A stretch of DNA of 12,120 nt. It comes from JBDGSM01 sp042217615. GTDB lineage: Archaea; Nanohalarchaeota; Nanosalinia; Nanosalinales; Nanosalinaceae. Position numbers and translations under genes: made by a program. The notes beneath the pieces were generated by a model. It was not told the origin of the DNA, did no database searches, and was given only the letters and a program-made list of their open reading frames with translations. The stretch's first letter is position 1; every line of letters begins with the position of its first letter. The stretch covers positions 1-12,120 of the forward strand of contig JBDGSI010000077.1 of the NCBI GenBank assembly GCA_042217615.1, in the 5' to 3' direction. Shown here one piece after another: positions 1-5,818 of the stretch.

Positions 1-1
1 A

Positions 2-985
2 GGGGCAGCGGCAGGAGTGGCAGGCTGCTCCCAAGTAACAGGCAATGGAGACGAAGAAGAATATACAGATACTACAGAAGAATACCCAACTACGACAGAA
101 ACCACGACAGAGACCGACACAGAAACGCTGACTCCGACGCCCGTTCAAAGCCCCTCTTCCGAAGAACTGGTTGATACCCTCCACTGGGGAATGGCAGGAG
201 TAGATCCTGAAGAAGAATTCGACTTTCAGGTATATCGTGAGGGCCAGTGGGAAGAAGACCCTTATCCGAAAGATGAAGCAATGGATGTTCTCCCGGATTA
301 CGATCCCTCAATGACTGTTCTTAGGGAGGCAGGAGAGACAGGAAGCGAAGGAACTTTAACGAGAGTAGATGAAGTAACTGAAGATGAAATGAATCAAGTT
401 AAACAGGCCCTGGAATCCAATGGTTTCAGTAATCTACATGATGATGGCACTTTTACTGTCTGGGCAGATCTAAGTGAGAGAAAGGCCTACATGGTAGGAG
501 ATAACAAGATAGGTATTGCAACTCCAGCTGAGTTTGGGGTAGCACCTTCTTTGAATCAGCAGGTAGATCGACTCAGGAACCTGGCCGGTGGCCTTAGAGC
601 GGAAGAATACGGTGTAACCGATCTCATGGAGTCTACAGTTCAAGGCTTGGACTTACAGGATACACTGTATATAACTAATAGTGTTGGTTGGGACCAGGGA
701 TTTATTTCAGCTGTAGATAATAATTTGGAGCCACAGATAGCTTCGTCAACTGGTGATGTTAGCTCGAATGATTGCCAGGCTGCATGGGGCTGGGATGAGC
801 CAAGATTAGCGGAAGCAGCTTACTCCGCCATGCAGAATAATGGAATAGAACAGGATAGAGCTAATTACTCGCTTCTCGGAAATGTTGAAGAAATAAACGG
901 TGATGGAGTGGTTACAGCCAGAGGGAATGGACCTCCTAAGAATGCAGATGAGGGCCAGATGAAATTGTGGCCTCCTTGGATTTAG
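2..985 (+). CDS. Surface lipoprotein, 5' end cut by window edge
   Basis: The reading frame is open from the first bases, so the gene starts upstream of the window. The GTG at 17 is internal to the signal peptide and is probably not the true start. The visible part begins G-A-A-A-G-V-A-G-C-S. V-A-G-C is a lipobox, so the protein is probably exported, lipid-modified on the Cys encoded at 26-28 and anchored outside the membrane. The Cys is followed by about 40 residues rich in Thr, Glu, Asp and Pro, a typical surface tether in halophilic archaea. About 270 residues of acidic, apparently globular sequence follow, with no family I recognise. Its TAG stop at 983-985 overlaps the stop of the opposing gene. 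Only one AGGCCT motif (483) lies in it. Lipoprotein nature is well supported; function is unknown. Confidence 0.8.
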   Translation, partial: GAAAGVAGCSQVTGNGDEEEYTDTTEEYPTTTETTTETDTETLTPTPVQSPSSEELVDTLHWGMAGVDPEEEFDFQVYREGQWEEDPYPKDEAMDVLPDYDPSMTVLREAGETGSEGTLTRVDEVTEDEMNQVKQALESNGFSNLHDDGTFTVWADLSERKAYMVGDNKIGIATPAEFGVAPSLNQQVDRLRNLAGGLRAEEYGVTDLMESTVQGLDLQDTLYITNSVGWDQGFISAVDNNLEPQIASSTGDVSSNDCQAAWGWDEPRLAEAAYSAMQNNGIEQDRANYSLLGNVEEINGDGVVTARGNGPPKNADEGQMKLWPPWI

Positions 986-1314
986 TTACAGGATATTTCA
1001 CACGTTAATTCACTATTACCTCCTTCTGAATCTGTAGTATAGTCGTTTTGGGTCCATCTGCAGTTTTGTTTTGATGCTTTGTCGAAGATGTTTTCTGATT
1101 TGGTTGTTGTGTAGGTTTCGCCTTCTTCGGTGTCGGGGTTGCAGTTGCAGGCTCGTTGGAAGTTGGCTTTCATTATGGTGCAGGAGGTGTTGCCTTGGGT
1201 GTTGTCGACGAGGCCTTCGATGCTGCCGGTTTTGCCGGTGACGAGGAACATGACGATTGCGGCTGAGAGCAGGAGGACTGATGCTGCGATGACGAGTTCG
1301 AGGGCTTTGTCCAT
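982..1314 (-). CDS. Small Cys-rich membrane-anchored, pilin-like protein
   Basis: This is a 110-residue protein that starts M-D-K-A-L-E and runs into one hydrophobic segment (residues about 5-26). A short charged head ending in Lys-Ala, a Glu near the start of the hydrophobic stretch and a small exported body resemble archaeal type IV pilin-like proteins. The exported part has six cysteines (C45, C56, C58, C85, C105, C109), enough for three disulfides, and is rich in Asn and Thr. The stop (982-984) overlaps the TAG of the convergent lipoprotein gene (983-985), so the two genes share 4 bp. A TTTAAAA box lies upstream near 1350. The pilin assignment is inferred from the N-terminal pattern only; it could also be a simple membrane-tethered secreted protein. 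Confidence 0.6.
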   Translation of the reverse strand: MDKALELVIAASVLLLSAAIVMFLVTGKTGSIEGLVDNTQGNTSCTIMKANFQRACNCNPDTEEGETYTTTKSENIFDKASKQNCRWTQNDYTTDSEGGNSELTCEISCN

Positions 1315-1375
1315 TTTCTTCTGTTTTGTTGTTGTGTTTTCACCGGTTTTAAACTTCTTGGAAGAGACCTATTTT

Positions 1376-1648
1376 TTAGTTGTACTGTGTTTTTTCTGTT
1401 CCTTTTTTGGTGAGGTGGAGGTGGGCTGCGATCTGGTGTGAGCAGTTTTCTCCGTGGAAGGGGCAGGGGCAGAATGTTTGTCCGGTGTCAATGTCTATCC
1501 CGACTGTGTATGTGTCGGTGTCGCCGTTGACCTGGAGCTGGTACCGGTCTTTGGAAGCGGTTACTATCTGTACTTTGTCTTCGTCTTCCAGTCTACGGGC
1601 TTTCCCCCATTTGCTCAGGTTTCTTCTCTCCTCTTTCTCCAGTTCCAT
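1376..1648 (-). CDS. Small SWIM zinc-finger protein
   Basis: The 90-residue product ends in a clear SWIM-type zinc-binding signature, C-x-C-x(6)-C-x-H, with ligands C60, C62, C69 and H71, followed by a short helix (residues 72-79). SWIM domains bind zinc and mediate DNA or protein contacts in transposases, SNF2 helicases and many small haloarchaeal proteins. Residues 26-58 look like short beta strands (a V-Q-I-V and Y-Q-L-Q-V pattern) leading into the finger, the usual SWIM arrangement. There is no catalytic domain, so this is a stand-alone finger. It follows the gap-interrupted gene on the same strand at a distance of about 95 bp. The function beyond zinc binding cannot be read from the sequence. 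Confidence 0.75.
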   Translation of the reverse strand: MELEKEERRNLSKWGKARRLEDEDKVQIVTASKDRYQLQVNGDTDTYTVGIDIDTGQTFCPCPFHGENCSHQIAAHLHLTKKGTEKTQYN

Positions 1649-1743
1649 CTACTTGAAACTGTTTTTGAATCATTGAATTCTTTAAGGCCTTCCCTGCCTG
1701 AAAAAAGAGGAAGGAAGGGGGGGGTTTGGAAAAGAAAGTTTTT

Positions 1744-2004
1744 TCACTGGTTTTGTTGTTTGATGGTTGCGGAGATAACGCCGTTGTTGAGTTCTTGTTC
1801 CTGGATTTCTNNNNNNNNNNNNNNNNNNNNNNNNNNNNNNNNNNNNNNNNNNNNNNNNNNNNNNNNNNNNNNNNNNNNNNNNNNNNNNNNNNNNNNNNNN
1901 NNNNNNNNNNCTCCGTACTCCTGTTTTTCTTCGGGAGTTCCGGCGATTTTATCGGGTCTTAAAGGCCTTGTACTGATTCTATCGACTTTGTTGGTTGTTG
2001 ACAT
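1744..2004 (-). CDS. Unknown protein interrupted by assembly gap
   Basis: The minus strand reads as the start of a protein (ATG at 2002-2004, beginning M-S-T-T-N-K-V-D) up to the gap, and as the end of one after it (TGA at 1744-1746, C-terminus K-Q-Q-N-Q). Both pieces have the Glu/Gln/Lys-rich composition of the other halophilic proteins here. They stay in one frame across exactly 100 N, but a run of 100 N is the usual placeholder for a gap of unknown size. It is therefore not certain that both ends belong to one gene, nor that its length is 86 residues. No family recognised. It lies upstream of the SWIM gene on the same strand. Confidence 0.4.
   Translation of the reverse strand: MSTTNKVDRISTRPLRPDKIAGTPEEKQEYGXXXXXXXXXXXXXXXXXXXXXXXXXXXXXXXXXXEIQEQELNNGVISATIKQQNQ
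1811..1910. other. Assembly gap (100 N)
   Basis: There are exactly 100 undetermined bases, the usual scaffold-gap placeholder. A G-run sits close by (about 1718-1726), in a stretch where purine-rich DNA may have hindered sequencing. The true gap length is unknown. Confidence 0.97.
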
Positions 2005-2221
2005 AGTATTAATAAAAATAGGGGGAGATGGTTTAATTGATCTAGTTCTTGGTTTCTTTAATTCGGTTTTTTGTGTTTTCCACCTCTCTAATGTTTTTTA
2101 ACTGGTTTTTATTTTTGCAGCGATGCCTCTACCTGTTTTATCTGGGTGTACGTGGTTCTGATGTTGGTTGGAGCTTGTTTGTTTACGTGTTTTCGCCTTG
2201 TAACGTGTTGGCCGGCGGTTT
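2005..2221. other. Gene-free, T-rich intergenic stretch
   Basis: No convincing gene in either direction. A 79-codon plus-strand frame at 2049-2288 is Phe/Leu/Cys-rich, lacks the acidic composition of real genes here and overlaps the structured-RNA candidate. The right part (2190-2221) contains a repeated AACACGT on the minus strand and may be the tail of that RNA. An AT-rich stretch at 2005-2020 just upstream of the minus-strand ATG at 2004 could serve as its leader. Confidence 0.5.
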
Positions 2222-2400
2222 TCGACTGAGCCCTTTTGCCCGGGGCCCACTGAGTTGTGAGCCAGGCCAGGTTTTCCCAGCCTACTAGTCCTGTATTAGA
2301 AATACAGGATATTCGACTTGGTAAATGTATAGAACTGGCTGGTCACACAGCCTCTAGTAGACATGTGCTTCCCGCTTTCTGCGGTGTGTGCTGTGTGACT
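2222..2400 (-). ncRNA. Candidate structured non-coding RNA, family unknown
   Basis: This GC-rich island in an AT-rich intergenic region is full of complementary segments. A 10-bp helix pairs 2342-2351 with 2390-2399 and encloses a CCGC/GCGG hairpin (2372-2375 with 2381-2384). An 8-bp hairpin with a 3-nt loop lies at 2290-2308. 2277-2282 can pair with 2337-2342, and 2282-2288 (CTACTAG) matches 2354-2360 exactly, which would form a pseudoknot. A strong TATA box at 2424-2434 lies about 28-30 nt before position 2400, so a minus-strand RNA would begin exactly at the first helix. I looked for hallmarks of SRP RNA, RNase P RNA, 5S rRNA and tRNA and found none. The 3' end is not determined. The strand is inferred from promoter position. 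Confidence 0.5.
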
Positions 2401-2423
2401 CATACTCTTACATTGTGATATGG

Positions 2424-2434
2424 CTTTTATAAAT
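2424..2434 (-). promoter_or_regulatory. TATA box for the candidate ncRNA (possibly bidirectional)
   Basis: The minus strand reads ATTTATAAAAG preceded by CGAAAC, a good archaeal BRE plus TATA arrangement, with an expected start near 2400-2403. The element is nearly symmetric and could also drive the dehydrogenase gene on the plus strand, from a start near 2456. Confidence 0.55.
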
Positions 2435-2534
2435 GTTTCGAACTATTCTGTGTGGGTTTTGATGTGAAGGCCTTCAACCTGTGTTAGATTGTTGTATCAC
2501 GGTTTTTTTAGGCGGGTTAATCTATTTTTTCTTT

Positions 2535-3266
2535 ATGGATCTAGATGGTAAGGTTGCGATTGTGACGGGTGGTTCAAGCGGTATTGGAAAATCTATAGCT
2601 GAGCGTTTTGCCTGGGAAGGCGCTGACGTTGTCGTGGCTGATGTTGATGAGGATGGAGGCCGTGAGGTTGCTGATGATATTGAAGGTGTTTTCAAGGCCT
2701 GTGATGTCTCCAGTTATGATGATGTTGAGAGAGTGGTTGAGGAGACTGTTGAGGAGTTCGGTAAACTGGATGTTCTCGTGAATAATGCGGGTATTGGCTC
2801 TGTCAACAATATTGAGGAGATGAGTATTGAGGAGTATGAGAAGACCCGTTCGATTGACTTGGACGGGGTTATGTATGGCTGTAAGGCTGCTACTCCTTAT
2901 TTGAAGGAGACGGAGGGCTGTATTGTCAATATTGCCTCTATATATGGTTTGGTAGGAGATATGGGGGCTACGGCTTACAACGCTGCGAAAGGAGGAGTTG
3001 TCAATCTGACCAGGAGCGTGGCTGATGACCTGGCGCAGTACAATGTCAGGGTTAACTGTGTCTGTCCTGGCTACGTTAAGACACCTATGACAGAGGATAT
3101 ACAGGAGGATGAAGAGTTCATGCAGCATATCATGACCGAGACACCTATGAAGAGGATGGCTGAACCTGAAGAGATCTCATCTGTTGTAACATTTGTAGCG
3201 TCTGACGAGGCCTCCTACATTACCGGGGAGAACATTGCTGTAGACGGTGGCTGGACAAGCCACTGA
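2535..3266 (+). CDS. Short-chain dehydrogenase/reductase (FabG-like)
   Basis: A 243-residue classical SDR, an NAD(P)-dependent oxidoreductase with a single Rossmann domain. The cofactor loop T-G-G-S-S-G-I-G is at 11-18, D57 follows in C-D-V, N-N-A-G is at 83-86, and the catalytic set is S135, Y148, K152 (Y-x3-K), followed by P-G-Y-V. Asp36 at the end of the second strand predicts preference for NAD(H). The position of the usual tetrad Asn (the N-L of 'N-L-x-G') carries Asp108, a variant seen in other SDRs. The frame extends to an ATG at 2481, but those 18 residues are hydrophobic and precede the conserved strand, so 2535 is the better start. Closest in form to 3-oxoacyl-ACP reductases or sugar/alcohol dehydrogenases; substrate not determinable. 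Confidence 0.9.
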   Translation: MDLDGKVAIVTGGSSGIGKSIAERFAWEGADVVVADVDEDGGREVADDIEGVFKACDVSSYDDVERVVEETVEEFGKLDVLVNNAGIGSVNNIEEMSIEEYEKTRSIDLDGVMYGCKAATPYLKETEGCIVNIASIYGLVGDMGATAYNAAKGGVVNLTRSVADDLAQYNVRVNCVCPGYVKTPMTEDIQEDEEFMQHIMTETPMKRMAEPEEISSVVTFVASDEASYITGENIAVDGGWTSH

Positions 3267-3271
3267 ATCAA

Positions 3272-3299
3272 CTTCTTCTTTTTTCACTGTTTTTCTTTC
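3272..3299 (+). terminator. T-rich terminator after the dehydrogenase
   Basis: Two T-tracts (about 3277-3284 and 3291-3297) follow directly after the dehydrogenase stop. Oligo-T runs on the coding strand are the usual archaeal termination signal. They overlap the 3' end of the convergent membrane-protein gene. Confidence 0.45.
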
Positions 3300-4300
3300 A
3301 GCATTTCCAACAGGTTCTTCAAAAGCCCGAATGTTACAGGTCCGAGAAAGATTCCTGCAGGGCCGAAAAGGCCTACACCACCGATCAAACCTATCAAGAT
3401 GAAGAACGGGTGTATATCGGCTTCACTGTCCACAAACATCGGTCTGAGAAAGTTATCTGATCCGCCAACCACTATTACTCCGTAAACAAGCAGGAAAACA
3501 GCGTTCAAAGGATTTCCGGTAGCTGCCAGGTAAAAAGCTGCAGGCATCCAGACAAAGGCCGAGCCAATCACAGGAATAAACCCGAGTAAAACCATTACAA
3601 AAGTCCAGAAAAACACGTTGGGAACTCCCGCGATGAAAAGGCCTAACCCGGCAAGAAGGCCTTGAGCAAAGGCTATCGCAACATGGCCTTTTACAACTGC
3701 CCAGACTGATTTCTTTGTAGAGCTGTAAAGCATTTCCTGTCTCTCACTGTCTATAAACCTGAACTCCTTAGTCCATTCCACAAACCTTTTTCCATCCTTC
3801 AAAGCGTAGAACTGGAGGAACAGCATGATGGAAACCCCTATAGCGATGTCTGATAGAAGCCCTAGAACTGAGGAAAGGCCTGAAGGCAGATAGGAGGCTG
3901 CCTTCTTAAGTATTTCTTTTGCCTGTTTATCCACATCCACTGTTTCTCCTGTAAGCCGTTGTATATTGGTTTCTACCATTTTCACTGCTTCTGTGCTGCT
4001 GTCAATACCTGATACCATGTCAGCTGCGTCTCCTCCTACAGCACCGATTATAAATGTGAACGGCAGGATTGCGGCGAACACTGTAACCGCTATAACTGCT
4101 GCTGCGGCAGCTCTCTTCCCAATACCTGGTTCAAGCTTTCTGTACAGAGGCCTTGTTACGAATGCAAGCAGAAGGCCTGTAAGAAGGTAGCTTGTAAGGC
4201 CTGAAACCATCAGGAAGCAGATGAAGCCTATAAAGGCTGATCCAAGCAGTAGGAATGCTCTTTCCCTGTCTATATCCGCTATTTTTGAGAACTCTGCCAC
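3284..4300 (-). CDS. AI-2E family (PerM-type) membrane transporter
   Basis: A 338-residue polytopic membrane protein with the layout of the AI-2E/PerM family. A paired hydrophobic region lies at about 15-50 and another segment at 66-90. A soluble amphipathic stretch at about 91-145 is followed by a block of hydrophobic segments to the end, including family-like G-F-I-P-V-I-G-S near 245 and a closing G-L-F-G-P-x-G-I-F-L-G-P motif. Members include the autoinducer-2 exporter TqsA and bacterial Na+/H+ antiporters; substrate cannot be inferred here. The start is GTG at 4298-4300, with a TTAAAA box near 4324-4330 upstream. It is transcribed towards the dehydrogenase and divergently from the glycosyltransferase. 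It carries seven AGGCCT motifs, the densest run in the window. Confidence 0.88.
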   Translation of the reverse strand: MAEFSKIADIDRERAFLLLGSAFIGFICFLMVSGLTSYLLTGLLLAFVTRPLYRKLEPGIGKRAAAAAVIAVTVFAAILPFTFIIGAVGGDAADMVSGIDSSTEAVKMVETNIQRLTGETVDVDKQAKEILKKAASYLPSGLSSVLGLLSDIAIGVSIMLFLQFYALKDGKRFVEWTKEFRFIDSERQEMLYSSTKKSVWAVVKGHVAIAFAQGLLAGLGLFIAGVPNVFFWTFVMVLLGFIPVIGSAFVWMPAAFYLAATGNPLNAVFLLVYGVIVVGGSDNFLRPMFVDSEADIHPFFILIGLIGGVGLFGPAGIFLGPVTFGLLKNLLEMLKEKQ

Positions 4301-4344
4301 AAAGTTTTCTCTATTTTTAAAGGTTTTAAGATCGAGGGGTTTTG

Positions 4345-4354
4345 AATTAAAAAG
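4345..4354 (+). promoter_or_regulatory. TATA-like box of the glycosyltransferase gene
   Basis: AATTAAAAAG is centred about 26 nt before the ATG at 4376, as expected for a leaderless archaeal transcript. Just after it, GCCTTCAACCTGT repeats a sequence found at 2470-2483 upstream of the dehydrogenase. Confidence 0.45.
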
Positions 4355-4375
4355 CCTTCAACCTGTTTCAATGGT

Positions 4376-5374
4376 ATGGAGGACTCTGTTTCTCTGTGCC
4401 ATTACACTCCTTTCTACTCGTTTCTGGAGGGAGGTATTAAGACATCGGTTAAGCAGCAGAAAAAGGCCTTGAAGAAAGCGGATATGGATTTTGCAGAGTC
4501 CTTACGTGATGATTTCCGTATCCTGCATCTGAACTATTTTGACCCGTTAAGCATTGCAGCATTCTTCAAAACCAGGTATTTCTCCGGTAAAAAAGTGGTT
4601 TTCCACAGCCATGTTACAGGAGAAGACTTTAAGGACAGTATGAGGTTCTCCAACCTTGTAGCACCTCTTGTAGGAGCTTTCACACTGTTCTTTTACCGGA
4701 GAGCGGATAAAGTGATCGCACCTTCTGAATATACTAAAGGCCTTCTCAAAGAGAAAAATGTGGAGGATATTGAAGTTGTAAGCAACGGTATAGACACAGA
4801 AAGGCTGCAGGAAACAGGTACGCCGGTGGAGGAGCTTGAGGAAAAATATCAGGACTCAGATTTTACGGCGATACAGCTTGGCCTGGTATTCGAACGCAAA
4901 GGCCTTACTGACTTCATTGAGACAGCGGAGAAAATGCCTGAGACAGATTTCACATGGTTCGGTCCTTCAATGAATAAAGTTCTTTCCAGAACCGGGACGA
5001 GGAGAAAGATGAAGACCTCACCTTCCAACGTCAAGTTCCCAGGATTTATAGAGGATATAAACGATGCCTTCAAACTGGCGGATGTATTCTTCTTCCCTAC
5101 ACACGAGGAAAACCAGGGTATATCGCTTCTGGAAGCTGCTTACAAAGGCCTTCCGATCGTTGTCAGAGATATAGGGACTTACGATGGCTGGCTGGAACAC
5201 GAAAAACACTGTTTGAAAGCAGACGACCCGGAAGGATTCAAAGAACAGATCCAAAGACTGAAACAGAACCCGGAACTCAGGGAGAAAATAGGAGAAAACG
5301 CACGTCAAATGGCAGAGCAACACACATTAGACAAGATAGGAGAAAAACTCAAGAAAGTCTACGAAAAAGTTTAA
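4376..5374 (+). CDS. Glycosyltransferase family 4, diacylglycerol-glucosyltransferase-like
   Basis: A 332-residue GT-B glycosyltransferase that transfers a sugar from a nucleotide donor. The N-terminal acceptor domain (1 to about 155) has a G-G-I loop at 19-21 and H-S-H-V-T-G-E-D-F at 77-85. In bacterial alpha-glucosyl-diacylglycerol synthases the same place holds H-A-H-x-T-E-E-D-F. The donor domain (about 165-332) has the basic pair R174-K175 and the EX7E motif E245-E253 within E-E-N-Q-G-I, then V-V-R-D-I and Y-D-G-W-L. This pattern recalls enzymes that glycosylate membrane lipid on the inner leaflet; in an archaeon the acceptor would be an archaeol-type lipid, which is inference. TATA box 26 nt upstream. 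Four AGGCCT motifs lie within it and a fifth straddles its stop codon. Confidence 0.85.
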   Translation: MEDSVSLCHYTPFYSFLEGGIKTSVKQQKKALKKADMDFAESLRDDFRILHLNYFDPLSIAAFFKTRYFSGKKVVFHSHVTGEDFKDSMRFSNLVAPLVGAFTLFFYRRADKVIAPSEYTKGLLKEKNVEDIEVVSNGIDTERLQETGTPVEELEEKYQDSDFTAIQLGLVFERKGLTDFIETAEKMPETDFTWFGPSMNKVLSRTGTRRKMKTSPSNVKFPGFIEDINDAFKLADVFFFPTHEENQGISLLEAAYKGLPIVVRDIGTYDGWLEHEKHCLKADDPEGFKEQIQRLKQNPELREKIGENARQMAEQHTLDKIGEKLKKVYEKV

Positions 5375-5382
5375 GGCCTTCA

Positions 5383-5561
5383 GAAAATCTGGGCTTCAAT
5401 AATTAAGTGATGCGGCACAAAACTCTACGAGTTTCTCTAAGCAAATTTTGTAGAAATTTGCGGCCGCCGGATTCGAAAAAACCAAGTTTTTCTTCTCCTC
5501 GAAACTCGTGGAGTTTCTCAGTTTGAAAAATCCTGGCTTCAGCAGCATGAAATGATGCGGC
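5383..5561 (-). repeat. Duplicated tRNA-Glu 3'-end fragments with hairpin-rich spacers
   Basis: The 3' end of the tRNA-Glu gene recurs in the DNA just behind it. TGCGGCCGCCGG-ATTCGAA at 5459-5476 matches the gene's own 3' end (5555-5574) except for one missing G and one change. TGATGCGGC at 5408-5416 is a third, shorter copy. The flank is duplicated too: 5383-5415 aligns imperfectly with 5525-5561 (GAAAA, GGCTTCA, TGATGCGGC in order). Between the copies lie four tight hairpins: 5420-5434, 5441-5461, 5475-5492 and 5501-5517. The first and last share the AAACTC/GAGTTTCTC pattern. No integrase gene is present. Confidence 0.7.
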
Positions 5562-5756
5562 CGCCGGGATTTGAACCCGGGTCTACGCCTCGAGAGGGCG
5601 TGATGATTAGCCGAATGCCGCCCGGACCGTTCATAGAACGGTTTATTGCGTTCGCAGACTTCTTATCGGGGATGTCTGCTGCAAGCACGAACCCCCGGGA
5701 GGAGTTTCGTGCGGTGAGTAGCGTAACACTCTTTGGCCGGACTACACTACGGCCGC
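5556..5756 (-). tRNA. tRNA-Glu (CUC) with an insertion in the D-loop
   Basis: The acceptor stem is GCGGCCG (5756-5750) with CGGCCGC (5563-5557), discriminator A at 5556 and no encoded CCA. The T arm is CCGGG-TTCAAAT-CCCGG. The anticodon stem is ACGCC/GGCGT with loop CTCTCGA, giving anticodon CUC (5594-5592). The 5' part GTGTAGTCCGGCCAA and 3' part CGGCTAATCATC are both the D-arm of archaeal tRNA-Glu, separated by about 126 nt. Joining them (5' part ending between 5740 and 5733, 3' part starting between 5613 and 5606) gives a normal 75-nt tRNA. An intron in the D-loop, away from the usual 37/38 site, is the simplest reading. A TTTTATTTA box at 5781-5790 lies 25-34 nt upstream. Confidence 0.9.
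5607..5732 (-). other. D-loop intron or insertion of tRNA-Glu
   Basis: This 126-nt insert has ends marked by a direct repeat CGGCYAA, so the exact junction can slide over about 7 nt. It folds into three hairpins: 5685-5712 (GCACGAA with TTCGTGC), 5654-5679 (GCAGAC with GTCTGC) and 5626-5642 (ACCGTTC with GAACGGT). At its base GGCC (5738-5735) can pair with GGCU (5612-5609), and GAGUG (5731-5727) with CAUUC (5617-5613), leaving an AAA bulge. This is reminiscent of a relaxed bulge-helix-bulge splice site but is not a perfect one. No room for a homing endonuclease and no box C/D motif seen. Confidence 0.6.
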
Positions 5757-5780
5757 TTACTCTCTGGAATACAAGGTTAA

Positions 5781-5790
5781 CTAAATAAAA
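5781..5790. promoter_or_regulatory. Shared TATA box between tRNA-Glu and the histone-fold gene
   Basis: CTAAATAAAA lies 25-34 nt upstream of the tRNA 5' end (5756) and about 29-38 nt upstream of the divergent ATG at 5819. It is the only AT-rich box in the 62-bp space, so it probably serves both directions. Confidence 0.5.
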
Positions 5791-5818
5791 CCTGCCTATC
5801 AAAGGCCTTTTTGTAGCT

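Noticed and set aside
1744..2004. Firm assignment of a single continuous 86-residue protein across the N gap
   Set aside because: The gap length is a placeholder, so the frame match across it may be accidental.
2049..2288. 79-codon plus-strand frame
   Set aside because: Phe/Leu/Cys-rich composition, no promoter or relatives apparent, and it overlaps the structured-RNA candidate.
2222..2400. Identification of the candidate RNA as SRP RNA or RNase P RNA
   Set aside because: The minus strand has a GGGAAGCA near a hairpin that faintly recalls SRP helix 8, but the apical loop, the symmetric loop and the Alu-domain motifs are missing. RNase P core strings such as GGAAAGUCC are absent.
2481..2534. 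Earlier start for the dehydrogenase at 2481
   Set aside because: It adds 18 hydrophobic residues, including two Cys, before the conserved first strand; classical SDRs of this length start close to G-K-V-A-I-V-T-G.
5420..5517. CRISPR array
   Set aside because: The short hairpins are not regularly spaced repeats with unique spacers, and there are no cas genes.
5383..5561. Integrated plasmid or virus at tRNA-Glu
   Set aside because: tRNA 3'-end copies exist, but the enclosed DNA is too short for any gene and no integrase lies in the window.
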